Position numbers and translations under genes: made by a program | Part shown: one piece after another, positions 17,088-25,816 of the stretch | How the letters are laid out: each line of letters opens with the position of its first letter | Numbering within the stretch: position 1 is the first letter of the stretch | Assembly (NCBI RefSeq): GCF_029961155.1 | Contig: NZ_JASBRH010000033.1 | Location: 1 to 46,789 of the forward strand | Reading direction: 5' to 3' | Origin: Pontibacterium granulatum | GTDB taxonomy: Bacteria > Pseudomonadota > Gammaproteobacteria > Pseudomonadales > Balneatricaceae | DNA length: 46,789 nt | The notes under the pieces: model-generated | The model's database searches: none | Told to the model about the DNA's origin: nothing | The model's input: the letters and a program-made list of their open reading frames with translations, nothing else

Positions 17088-17702
17088 TTACTGTGAATCC
17101 GACTGTGGGTTGATGGCGCTAATGATTGCATCGATGCTATCACCAGACAGCTCCTGGTGAATGGCGCCATTTAGCGTTTTACTCAGAACCACACCGTCAA
17201 CCGACAGATCGAATACCTTCCAATCTCCCTCGGTTGGACGTACTGCAAAATCCAGTAAGTGGGCATTTTGTCCCGTTTGGACGGTTATTCTGACGACACT
17301 GTAGTTGGGCGTATCGCGACTGTCTCCGACGGAAAAAGGTTGTCCGTTATAGCTCCTGAGGGCTATACGATAGGTGCGCCGCAATGAACTGATAACCGCG
17401 GTTTGGGCCTGTAATTGCTTGCCCGCCGCGATGATATCTTCCCAGCGGGGATGGAAAATCCGCTTGCTGAGAAGTGCCGGGTCCACGTAGGGCAGGATAT
17501 TTTCGTCGATGATCTGGTCAAGATGCTGATCATTGTCGAGCAGGTTTTTCTCTAAACCTGTCTGAAGCGCTTGTTGGAGTTGTACCGCAAGTTGGCTGAT
17601 ATATGCCTTTGCCCCCGTATCCTGAGCTGCTGGAGATCCTGTGCTACATACCAGCAGCAACGCAATGATTAAATGACGGATACTGATCAGGCAGTGTTTC
17701 AT
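17088..17702 (-). CDS. MlaC/Ttg2D-like periplasmic lipid-binding protein
   Basis: A 204-residue precursor with a signal peptide (hydrophobic LIIALLLVCSTG, cleavage near SPAAQ). The mature part shows the MlaC pattern: a helical N-terminus, DENILPYVDPALLSKRI, a cystatin-like half with YNGQPFSVGDSRDTPNYSVVR, and WKVFDLSVDGVVLSKTL. MlaC-type proteins carry a phospholipid in a hydrophobic pocket across the periplasm. Here the partner is an RND protein encoded 15 bases downstream, not an MlaFEDB ABC transporter. The gene diverges from the SRAP gene across a 133-base promoter region. Confidence 0.88.
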   Translation of the reverse strand: MKHCLISIRHLIIALLLVCSTGSPAAQDTGAKAYISQLAVQLQQALQTGLEKNLLDNDQHLDQIIDENILPYVDPALLSKRIFHPRWEDIIAAGKQLQAQTAVISSLRRTYRIALRSYNGQPFSVGDSRDTPNYSVVRITVQTGQNAHLLDFAVRPTEGDWKVFDLSVDGVVLSKTLNGAIHQELSGDSIDAIISAINPQSDSQ

Positions 17703-17835
17703 CGTGACACTCCGTGGCTAGCGGGACCTTTCCGCTTCTCTTCCTCATACTAGATCATCGGTACCGGAGGGCAAATTTGACGACTCTAGGCGTCGCTTTG
17801 CTAGGCTGTAGACAGGTTGAGTAACGAGACTGATC

Positions 17836-18501
17836 ATGTGCGGCCGCTACAACATCATTGATGATCCGGCCATCCGCGATCTACTGGCATATCTGGGGAT
17901 TCGGCAATATCTTCAGACCACCTACAACATCGCACCCACCGAGATGGTACCGGTAATCCGGCAGGGTGAATCTGGAGTTGAGTTATGCCGTATGCGCTGG
18001 TGGTTGGTGCCTTCCTGGGCCAAAGAGCCAAGTACCCAATACGCCATGTTTAACGCGCGGGCAGAGGGCCTGGCCGAGAGCCGCGCTTTCCGGCATCCCT
18101 TTAAAAGGCAGCGCTGTATCTTGCCCGCCAGTAGCTTTATCGAGTGGCGGAAGGAGGATGGCAAGCAGCCCTACGATATCCGCTTAAGGGAAGGCGCACT
18201 TGCCTTGGCTGGTCTTTGGGATTGTTGGGGAGAGGGATCGGAAACAATCTTGAGCTGCACCATGATCACCACGGATGCGGTGCCGGGCTTTCGCCATATT
18301 CACTCCCGAATGCCGGTAATGCTGGAGCGGGACATGTTGCAGCAGTGGTTAAATCCGGAGATCGACGGCAGATCGCTGATGCCTTGCCTGATGTCCAACT
18401 TGCCCGGCCCGTTGCAGGTTGTGCCTGTGGATACGCGTATTAATAGCAGCCGTGTAAAAGAGAAGCCCGAACCGATCGCCGCCGGTGAAATTATTGAGTG
18501 A
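17836..18501 (+). CDS. yedK: SRAP protein (YedK/HMCES family, abasic-site crosslinking)
   Basis: A 221-residue protein beginning MCGRYN. Cys2 becomes the N-terminal residue and forms a thiazolidine crosslink with abasic sites in single-stranded DNA. The other active-site elements are present: FNARAEGLAES with the conserved asparagine, PASSFIEWRK with the glutamate, and IHSRMPVML with the histidine. The length is that of E. coli YedK. It is a single gene with its own upstream region. No LexA box is obvious to me. Confidence 0.95.
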   Translation: MCGRYNIIDDPAIRDLLAYLGIRQYLQTTYNIAPTEMVPVIRQGESGVELCRMRWWLVPSWAKEPSTQYAMFNARAEGLAESRAFRHPFKRQRCILPASSFIEWRKEDGKQPYDIRLREGALALAGLWDCWGEGSETILSCTMITTDAVPGFRHIHSRMPVMLERDMLQQWLNPEIDGRSLMPCLMSNLPGPLQVVPVDTRINSSRVKEKPEPIAAGEIIE

Positions 18502-18719
18502 CCTGCAGGTGACCATAAAGGGATTTCCTCTGCCCGTCAGATAATCTTTGTCTGTAGGTCGCACTATTCCCATCACTGTTTGAACCCTGGTTTATAACCG
18601 CATCATACCTTGTATAGCAGGTAAATGGCGGATGCGGTGAGCTGTCAGTTTTAAAGCGATTTGCAATGTGAGACGCTTAACGCTGTTTATGGAAAAACCA
18701 TCCTTTGTAAGGAGTACTT

Positions 18720-21700
18720 GTGCGGCTTATCTCCGTGTTAATCGCCTTATTGCTGAATATATCCGCATTTTCCGCCCATGCTAGTCAGGCCCATAGCCGA
18801 CTCTTGTTGAGCCAGAATCTGCAGTATTTTGGTGCCGTGGGCACACCTACGTGTGATGCTTTTCTGTCAATGGATAAACACTTTCCGATGGAGGTGATGT
18901 CCATTGAGTCCATCAAAGCCTGTCGTGCGGAGATAAAGGGTAAGTTTGCGCAGCTTCTTCGTCAGTTAACAAAACAAGACGGTAGCCGCGATATGGAGGT
19001 TACTGAGAAGGTGGCGGACCTGTTTGCCTGGGAAGGGTTGCTGATCTACTGGATTGGGCAACTCGATTTCCAGGACAGCGATGGCAACATCTTTGTTGCC
19101 AGTCAGAATGCACACCAGGCGGCTAACTACCTGAAGTCCGCTGAACCGGCGACCGTCAAGCTCCTTCGGACCCAAATGTTAGGCCTTGCACTCTATGCAA
19201 AAAGCCAAGTGTTGGGTGATATCGAGAACTATGAAAAAGCCATCCACACCCTCACGGACGTGCACGCCAAACTGGGGGAGGACAGCAACTTACTGTCTGA
19301 AGGCGATCGGATGTCGTTGCGTGCCTATTTAGCATATTGGTTGGGTATGCTGGCGATCGATAAAGCCTTGGCCACCCCTGTTGCTGTTGACTCGGATAGC
19401 TATGCGCAGCTTCGTTTTACGGCATACCGCTATTTGCAGCAAGCCTACGAGGAGGAAAGGGATGCCGAGACGCGGTTAGGGTATCTCCTGGCGCTGAAAG
19501 CGCAGCTTGGCTACGCCTCCCTTCACTCAAACCCTGATACTGCAGCCAGGATATACAGTGCTGAAGTATTGGCCGATCATATAGAGCGTGCTGCCGAAAC
19601 TGCGGGCAATACGCAGGTAAAAGTCTGGCACCTGATTGATCGGGCACGCGAGGCCGCGTTTAGCATCAAGTCTGTGGGCGATGCTGCTTATGTTCAGGTT
19701 TCAGATCTTTTGGCTCGGGCTGACCAGATCAGCACGCCACTCGATCTACGCCACTACCTGATTGATACAGCAAACTTGCGTATGGAGCTTGCGCTGCAAT
19801 TTGCAGATCAGGAAACCGTAGAAAGCGTGATGAATGAACTGATACAACAGGCTGCTTATCTTGGGCAATTGGCACAAGAGCAGTCGTTAGAGGCAGAGTT
19901 GTGGGTGAGCCGTTATTTCCTGCTGATTGATATCGTTGGGCAAGCCGTTGTGAGTTTTGGTGACACTGGTGATGCGGTGACTTTTTTTACAGAACTCAAC
20001 AACCAGGGCCTATCGTCAGCTGCACTCAATCTGTCGGCGTTGTATATCGAGCAGGGTGATTATCCATCTGCCATCGACACACTGACCAATATCAGTGAGG
20101 ACCTCTCTGGCATGGATCGGGTGGTGTACCGCCAAAATCTCAGCTTAGCGAGGCATCTTGCAGGCGATCTGGAGGGGGCCATTGCTGTATTGTCAGAGGA
20201 GAATTCACCCTCTGACTTGGCCGTTGCCTATCAGGTGTCGCTTTTGGCGTTGAATAACCAACGTAACGAAGCGCTTGAATTGATTATCAAACATGCGGGG
20301 GCAGGTTACGGGGCTCTGGCACAATCGTTAAACCGTACCGCGCTTGAACTGTATCAGTCCCATAATCAGGGGGCCAAGGCAGGCTCGATCCTCAATACGC
20401 CTGTACCCCTGTATAGCTTTATCAACAGACTGGTCTTTAACAGCGACATTGAAAAGAATGGTTTCCCTTACTTTCAGGGGGCTGCAACACGTACTGCCGA
20501 AACCGGGGCCACGCTGGTCACGGGGATTAAAAATGATGATTGGGCGACAGTCAGTCAACTCAGCACAAACGGCCAAACCGTTGCATTAGCCAACGGCAAC
20601 CAGATCACCCTCTGGGGTTCGGATAACGGACTGCCTTTCCGGCGTATCAACAGCAGCGATCGCGTGCAATACATGGACTTTCTCCATAATGATCAACACC
20701 TGCTAGTGCAAAGCGCTGATAACTTACTGACCTTGTGGGCGCTTGAAACGGGCGAGGCGCTGTATACCCTGCCGGTCAGCAGCAATATCTGGAAAGCCTA
20801 TGCTATCAACCGTGCTGAAGGCTCTCTGTATTTCTCGAATCCGTATGCCCAGTTGGTTGAAATGGATTCTCATGATCCGGCTACGACGCGTATTGTTGAA
20901 GCGGCTAACGGGAGCGTGATTTTTACTACGGATGATCGGGGCAAGCGTTTGTTCTTTGTGAGCGACGGGCAACTGTTTGTCTATGATCTTGAACGCCAAG
21001 CTATACAGCATCGTGTTCCTGTTAGTGGATACGTAAGAGAGCTGACATATATTCCCGGTGTGCAGCAGCTTCTCACTTTGACAGATAAAGGGTTTAACCC
21101 CAACGGCGAGGTGGATAAGGATAAGTACCGTCTTGCCGTCTGGAGCCTGAATGACGGCTTACATGAAGTCACACACTTTGCTTTTGCCAACGCAGTACAT
21201 GTTGTAGGTGCCGTGGAGGAGGGGCGTAAGGTTCTCCTGACATCCAGAGATGGTGATATCCGGTTGGATATGCAGGCACTGCATTTGCAGCCCTTGGCTG
21301 ATGCGAAAGATAGCAGGTTTGTGGCGCTATCGGAGTCGCGTGATCGCGCAATCGTGAGCGATAAGAATTCCAGGAATCTACGTGTGGTTGACTACCCCTC
21401 GTCAAAGCTCGTTAACAGGCTTAAACAGCCTACTTCTGATCCGGGCCTGGTATTCTACGATGAGGAACGCGAACGGTTGATGGTTTCGTCCAGTTACGAC
21501 CGGTTGCATATCTGGGATATGAGTACCGGGCAGGAGATCGTGCGTGAAAAACACTATCCCCGGGTTAATCCGGGGTATATCAACGGTCAGCTGATTACGC
21601 TAATTGATGAGGTACAACGGTACTCACCGGAGAAAAACCGCTGGGGACATTTCGAGCAGGGGACTTTGATGACTCAGCCCCTGTCTTTGCCTAAGGAGAT

Positions 21701-23837
21701 CGTTGATAGCAACGTACGTGCGGACCTTCAGGTATTCGAGTCTGGCGAGCAGCTTTACTTTACGGCCTGGGATCAGTATCTGGGTGACACGCGTCAGCGC
21801 CGTATCTGGCGGAGCAACGTCGATATGACTGAGGTTAAGTTACTGCCTTGGACATTGGAAGGTGAGCGTATCGGCGCAATCGATTCAAACGCGCAGCGGT
21901 TAGTCACAGCCAGTGCAAAAAAGGTGCTTATCCGGTCCCTGCAAGATGGCGTGATCCGGGCGGAGATCTCCATTGCTAGTGAATATGGTGGTTTCGACGA
22001 TCTCGAACTGACCTGGGTTGATGTAGAGAACCAAACCATCTGGATTGGTGTTGATAACCACTTGGTGGGTTACGATTTTGAAGGTAATCCAAAGGTTCGT
22101 TTTTCAGATGAGTTTGGCCGTTTGATTGCCGTTGCAGGTCATCCAACTGCATCGCACTTTATCGCTGCTTATGAAATCTCCGGCTCTACGCTCCTGCGTA
22201 AAGTCGATCGACAATCCGGTTCGGTTGTACGTAGTGACGTACTGTTTGATCGTATCGCAAAAGGGATCAACTTATCTTCAAAAGGCCGCTACCTGATGGT
22301 ATCTACGGAAGTCGGCAGTATCGAGTTCTGGTCGCTCACCAAAAATGAGGCCATGTTCTCGATGTACCTGTTGCCGGATAAAACCTGGGCGGTGATTGAT
22401 CAGCAGGGACGCTTTGATACCAATGACCTGAGCAACATTGATTTTCTGGCCTGGCGCCTGCCACAGGAACCGTTGCGTTCCTACCCAGTTGATATCTTCC
22501 TGCGAAACTTCTACGAGCCACGGCTGATTCCCCGGTTACTCAATGATGCACCGTTCAGTCCGATTCCTGATTTGCGTCGAATCAATCGCTGGCAGCCCGA
22601 GGTCGAGATTACGCAGGTGGAGGACGACGGCAAAGGCAAACTCAATGTCACGGTGGAACTGAATAAAGGCGCGTGGCCTGATTCAGCTCAGACAAAAGCC
22701 TACGATCTTCGGTTATTCCGTAACGGTCAGCAGGTGGATGTGTATCCGCAAGATCATGGCGAGATCGACTTAAGTGATAGCGGCAGCAGGGTCATCGTGT
22801 TTAAACAGGTTGCACTGCCGAATCTGCAAAAGGGACAGGCGGTGGAGTTCAGCGCAATGGCGTTTAATGCTGCTGGGGTCAAAAGTCAGACAGCCTATGC
22901 GCAGTACGTGCCCGAGAAGACAGGGATAATCCAGCCACCCCGTGCTTTCATCCTGAACGTGGGCATCGACCACTACACCAATCCCGCCTGGAATCTGGCA
23001 TTTGCTGGTAATGATGCCCGGCTGCTGGCAACGACATTGGCAGACAATGTTAAGGCATCTGGAGACTATGCATCGATTGGTCGTAAAATGCTGGTGACTC
23101 AGCCCGGTCAGTTTATCGATAAAGCGCAAATTCGAGCTGCGATTCAACGTCTGGCGAATGCGGGGAGTTCCGATAGCACCGATCCCGAAGGGTTTGCACA
23201 AAGCACACCCAATGACACAGTGATCATGACCTGGTCGGGACACGGCTATGTGGATCAGGCGGGCGAATTCTATCTCCTGACCTCGACTATGGGGCCGGAC
23301 TCTGTAGATATGCAGGACAATCTCCAGGGCGCCGTCAGCGCTACGGAACTGTCCCGTTGGATAGAAGGGATTGATGTGCATCGCTTCATTCTGATTATCG
23401 ATGCTTGCCACTCCGCAGCTGCGGTGGACAGCGGCGCGTTTAAACCGGGGCCGATGGGCAGTAAGGGATTTGGCCAGTTGGCCTGGTACAAAGGGATGCA
23501 GATTCTGACGGCCAGCCAAGCCAACGATGTTGCCCTGGAAAGCAGTCTGCTTGAACATGGTTTGCTGACCTATGCGCTTGTGAACGATGGACTCGTGAAC
23601 GAGCAGGCAGACTTCCTGCCGCAGGACGGTGTGCTTACCGCCAGTGAATGGTTGAAGTTTGGTCAACAGCGTGTGCCTCAGATCTACCGGCTTTTAAAAG
23701 CAGGTAACAGCTCTGCGCTGAAGTTGAGTCGCGGGGCAAAACGTAAAAACAGGCCGCGGGTTGAAAAGGTGCAGATGCCGGGACTATTTGATTTCTATCG
23801 TGGTGACCAAACCATGCAACTACATACGAACCATTAA
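18720..23837 (+). CDS. Giant exported caspase-like (C14) protein with helical-repeat and propeller regions
   Basis: A 1705-residue protein. It starts at GTG 18720, six bases after TAAGGAG, and has a signal peptide (LISVLIALLLNISAFSAHA). Residues about 30-570 are helical with TPR-like stretches (for example around ALYIEQGDYPSAIDTL). Residues about 600-1240 look like one or two WD40-type propellers, with repeated blades ending in patterns like LTLWALETGEALY and LHIWDMSTGQEI. A beta-rich linker follows. A caspase domain occupies about 1405-1640: it opens RAFILNVGIDHYTNPAWNL and has the dyad His1508 (WSGHGY) and Cys1563 (IDACHSAA). It is probably a periplasmic orthocaspase cutting after a basic residue. 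The substrate is unknown; it converges on the PPC gene. Confidence 0.88.
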   Translation: MRLISVLIALLLNISAFSAHASQAHSRLLLSQNLQYFGAVGTPTCDAFLSMDKHFPMEVMSIESIKACRAEIKGKFAQLLRQLTKQDGSRDMEVTEKVADLFAWEGLLIYWIGQLDFQDSDGNIFVASQNAHQAANYLKSAEPATVKLLRTQMLGLALYAKSQVLGDIENYEKAIHTLTDVHAKLGEDSNLLSEGDRMSLRAYLAYWLGMLAIDKALATPVAVDSDSYAQLRFTAYRYLQQAYEEERDAETRLGYLLALKAQLGYASLHSNPDTAARIYSAEVLADHIERAAETAGNTQVKVWHLIDRAREAAFSIKSVGDAAYVQVSDLLARADQISTPLDLRHYLIDTANLRMELALQFADQETVESVMNELIQQAAYLGQLAQEQSLEAELWVSRYFLLIDIVGQAVVSFGDTGDAVTFFTELNNQGLSSAALNLSALYIEQGDYPSAIDTLTNISEDLSGMDRVVYRQNLSLARHLAGDLEGAIAVLSEENSPSDLAVAYQVSLLALNNQRNEALELIIKHAGAGYGALAQSLNRTALELYQSHNQGAKAGSILNTPVPLYSFINRLVFNSDIEKNGFPYFQGAATRTAETGATLVTGIKNDDWATVSQLSTNGQTVALANGNQITLWGSDNGLPFRRINSSDRVQYMDFLHNDQHLLVQSADNLLTLWALETGEALYTLPVSSNIWKAYAINRAEGSLYFSNPYAQLVEMDSHDPATTRIVEAANGSVIFTTDDRGKRLFFVSDGQLFVYDLERQAIQHRVPVSGYVRELTYIPGVQQLLTLTDKGFNPNGEVDKDKYRLAVWSLNDGLHEVTHFAFANAVHVVGAVEEGRKVLLTSRDGDIRLDMQALHLQPLADAKDSRFVALSESRDRAIVSDKNSRNLRVVDYPSSKLVNRLKQPTSDPGLVFYDEERERLMVSSSYDRLHIWDMSTGQEIVREKHYPRVNPGYINGQLITLIDEVQRYSPEKNRWGHFEQGTLMTQPLSLPKEIVDSNVRADLQVFESGEQLYFTAWDQYLGDTRQRRIWRSNVDMTEVKLLPWTLEGERIGAIDSNAQRLVTASAKKVLIRSLQDGVIRAEISIASEYGGFDDLELTWVDVENQTIWIGVDNHLVGYDFEGNPKVRFSDEFGRLIAVAGHPTASHFIAAYEISGSTLLRKVDRQSGSVVRSDVLFDRIAKGINLSSKGRYLMVSTEVGSIEFWSLTKNEAMFSMYLLPDKTWAVIDQQGRFDTNDLSNIDFLAWRLPQEPLRSYPVDIFLRNFYEPRLIPRLLNDAPFSPIPDLRRINRWQPEVEITQVEDDGKGKLNVTVELNKGAWPDSAQTKAYDLRLFRNGQQVDVYPQDHGEIDLSDSGSRVIVFKQVALPNLQKGQAVEFSAMAFNAAGVKSQTAYAQYVPEKTGIIQPPRAFILNVGIDHYTNPAWNLAFAGNDARLLATTLADNVKASGDYASIGRKMLVTQPGQFIDKAQIRAAIQRLANAGSSDSTDPEGFAQSTPNDTVIMTWSGHGYVDQAGEFYLLTSTMGPDSVDMQDNLQGAVSATELSRWIEGIDVHRFILIIDACHSAAAVDSGAFKPGPMGSKGFGQLAWYKGMQILTASQANDVALESSLLEHGLLTYALVNDGLVNEQADFLPQDGVLTASEWLKFGQQRVPQIYRLLKAGNSSALKLSRGAKRKNRPRVEKVQMPGLFDFYRGDQTMQLHTNH

Positions 23838-23944
23838 ATTAGTTAACGCTGCACGGAATATGAGATGTCGAGCGACGGTCTAACTCAGCGTTTGGATTGA
23901 AACTGATACTTAAACTCCGGTTGGTTGGTCCTGATATTTTATTG

Positions 23945-23985
23945 GTCTCCCTATTCAAGCTAAATACACGCCTGAATAGGGAGAC
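23945..23985. terminator. Hairpin between convergent caspase and PPC genes
   Basis: GTCTCCCTATTCA and TGAATAGGGAGAC form a perfect 13-pair stem around a 15-base loop, midway between two convergent stop codons. T-runs are poor on both strands, so a role as bidirectional terminator is likely but not certain. Confidence 0.6.
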
Positions 23986-24020
23986 GTTATCTATGATTTG
24001 TAAACTGCGAGATCCGAGAT

Positions 24021-24713
24021 TTACTCAAAAATCATGGTGTAGTCGTTATATACGGTACCCAGGTTTTTTATTTTGATCTCAAACTCGCCAGTCCAACGAG
24101 GGGTCCAGCGGCAAAGCATCGTGTCGGAGCCGTCGGTGTCTTTGCAGATTTGGTTGCCGTTCTCGTCGTAAACGTACAGGTCCAGATCCGTATCGCCATC
24201 CCCACTCACAAAGACAGCGGCCTGTTCGCCCCCTTTGAAGTTCAGAGTGTAGATATCATTACGTCGCGCTTTAACACGATCCGAGTGGATTGCCGGGCCT
24301 CCAACCAAGCCTCGTGCACGTACTTCTTCCTGAGCGTCGATCAGGGCGAGTACAGGTTGTAACTGCTGTTCGGTCGCCAGCTCACGGGCAAGTTCGAGAG
24401 GGGATAGTTGTGGGTCTGAAGACTTTTTCGTGGCGGATTCGGACAGTCCGTTACCGGTTACCTGCTTGCTTTGCTTATCTTCTTTGGTGGGAATTGCGGC
24501 TTGCATTCGGGCTGCGACTAACAGGACAAGAGGATCCTGGTTTTCTACACCGTAATCGATTAACTGCGATGCCATAGCCAGTTTTTCAACAGCGGAAGTG
24601 GGGCTGTCGGTAGATGCTTCACCGGCATTGATGTCTTTACCCGAGTTAGCATTGGCAGAAAAACTGATCACAGCTGCGACTATTCCTACAGCCAGCGTAT
24701 TCTTTAACAGCAT
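24021..24713 (-). CDS. Exported PPC-domain-like protein
   Basis: A 230-residue precursor with a signal peptide ending near FSANANSG. The middle part is helical and polar (about 40-145). Residues about 150-230 form a bacterial pre-peptidase C-terminal (PPC) type beta-sandwich: the run DTDLDLYVYDENGNQIC, then WTPRWTGEFEIKIKNLG and a final YTMIFE. PPC modules occur as C-terminal accessory domains of secreted peptidases; here the domain stands on a separate protein in the middle of a caspase locus. Two cysteines (in NQICK and TMLCRW) may form a disulfide. It lies 263 bases after the FecR-like gene, so it probably has its own promoter. Confidence 0.8.
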   Translation of the reverse strand: MLLKNTLAVGIVAAVISFSANANSGKDINAGEASTDSPTSAVEKLAMASQLIDYGVENQDPLVLLVAARMQAAIPTKEDKQSKQVTGNGLSESATKKSSDPQLSPLELARELATEQQLQPVLALIDAQEEVRARGLVGGPAIHSDRVKARRNDIYTLNFKGGEQAAVFVSGDGDTDLDLYVYDENGNQICKDTDGSDTMLCRWTPRWTGEFEIKIKNLGTVYNDYTMIFE

Positions 24714-24976
24714 ATTGGCACTCCTGGTTTGCTTATGATGTTTGAATCGACCGAAAAACTCCTACCGGCCCCAAACAAATAAACATAGTTACCTAACACG
24801 TACAAGAACTTTAATAGGTTCTGATGCATGTATCGCGTTAAATGGAATTGGCTGATCGAGGCAGTAAGGTTTAGTGTCGCATCCGTACGTTTATCCCCGA
24901 AAACTAAGACGCTACTCAGAGTGCTGGTGCTGTGAATGGCCTCAGGGTAGTGGCACTTAAGTTCATGAGTGGCGTT

Positions 24977-25816
24977 TTATTGCCGAAGTGATTTCAGCAC
25001 CTCTATGGCGAGCGGATTGCCTTCATTGGCTTGCAGACTCAGCTGCTGCAGCGCTTCAAATTGCCAGTTACCATCTTTTTGCTCATACAACCAGACTGAA
25101 TAGAGAACTGAAGCGGTTTCAACAGGCGTCTGGTCTGTAATCAGCGAATCAGGTACTGGAGGAAGTTGGTCCTGGGCGATGGTTTGCAGCGTGTACCGCA
25201 ATTGCTGGTTGCTGTCGGACAGTGTCACGAGAACGTCATTGGGAAGGCCTGAGGCAGTCGCTAGTTGCACGCTCTGGTCTGACGTTGTCACTTCATATAG
25301 CTGGGCGTCTGTTTCGGCATTCGTAAGGATCAGGGTAAAGGGCGGCACACCGTTCTGCCACGCAAAATGCAGACTGTCTCTGGATTGCACCAGGGGGGAG
25401 ATAGAGTTCAAACCGCTGATGGAGAGTCCACGGCCCCTGGATATTGCACCCACGTCGCGTGTCGAGGAATCGGTCCAGAGCAGAGATGCAACCTTCTGGC
25501 TGAGATTCGACAGTAAACCCGGCTCCTCTTCAGGTACGACTCTGAAGGGAGATAATACTGAATCGATCTTAACCTGTTTGCCATTGACCATGAGCGAGAG
25601 CGTTGCGTGTTTGTCCGTCACAACGACGGTATCGCCAAGAAACAACGGCGCCAGTGGTGTTAGTGTGCGCTTTTGACCGGCCCGTTCCACATAGTAGCCA
25701 TCTTGGGGCGCCTGCACGCGTTCTATCCAGCCCAACTGGCTAATTGTGTCGGCCTTTACCGGCAAGGTAAGGGCGAGCAGGACAAGGTGAATCAGGAAGA
25801 AGGGCTTTCTAAACAT
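24977..25816 (-). CDS. Exported FecR-like protein
   Basis: A 279-residue precursor with a clear signal peptide (FFLIHLVLLALTLPVKA). The first mature half carries a FecR-type beta domain: LFLGDTVVVTDKHATLSLMVNGKQVKI (about 58-85). The second half (about 140-220) looks like an Ig-like beta sandwich (LHFAWQNGVPPFTLIL), followed by a short helical tail with WLYEQKDGNWQFEALQQL. It lacks a cytoplasmic anti-sigma part, so it is a free periplasmic protein. Its start overlaps the end of the CHASE2 gene by 25 bases, which strongly suggests translational coupling and a shared function. Confidence 0.8.
   Translation of the reverse strand: MFRKPFFLIHLVLLALTLPVKADTISQLGWIERVQAPQDGYYVERAGQKRTLTPLAPLFLGDTVVVTDKHATLSLMVNGKQVKIDSVLSPFRVVPEEEPGLLSNLSQKVASLLWTDSSTRDVGAISRGRGLSISGLNSISPLVQSRDSLHFAWQNGVPPFTLILTNAETDAQLYEVTTSDQSVQLATASGLPNDVLVTLSDSNQQLRYTLQTIAQDQLPPVPDSLITDQTPVETASVLYSVWLYEQKDGNWQFEALQQLSLQANEGNPLAIEVLKSLRQ

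Noticed and set aside
14577-17702. Calling the MlaC-RND pair a hopanoid exporter
   Set aside because: Arrangement is alike, but no hopanoid gene is seen, so only a general lipid role is proposed.
22770-23666. 298-codon antisense frame in the first caspase gene
   Set aside because: Covers the conserved caspase domain; the plus-strand protein explains the constraint.
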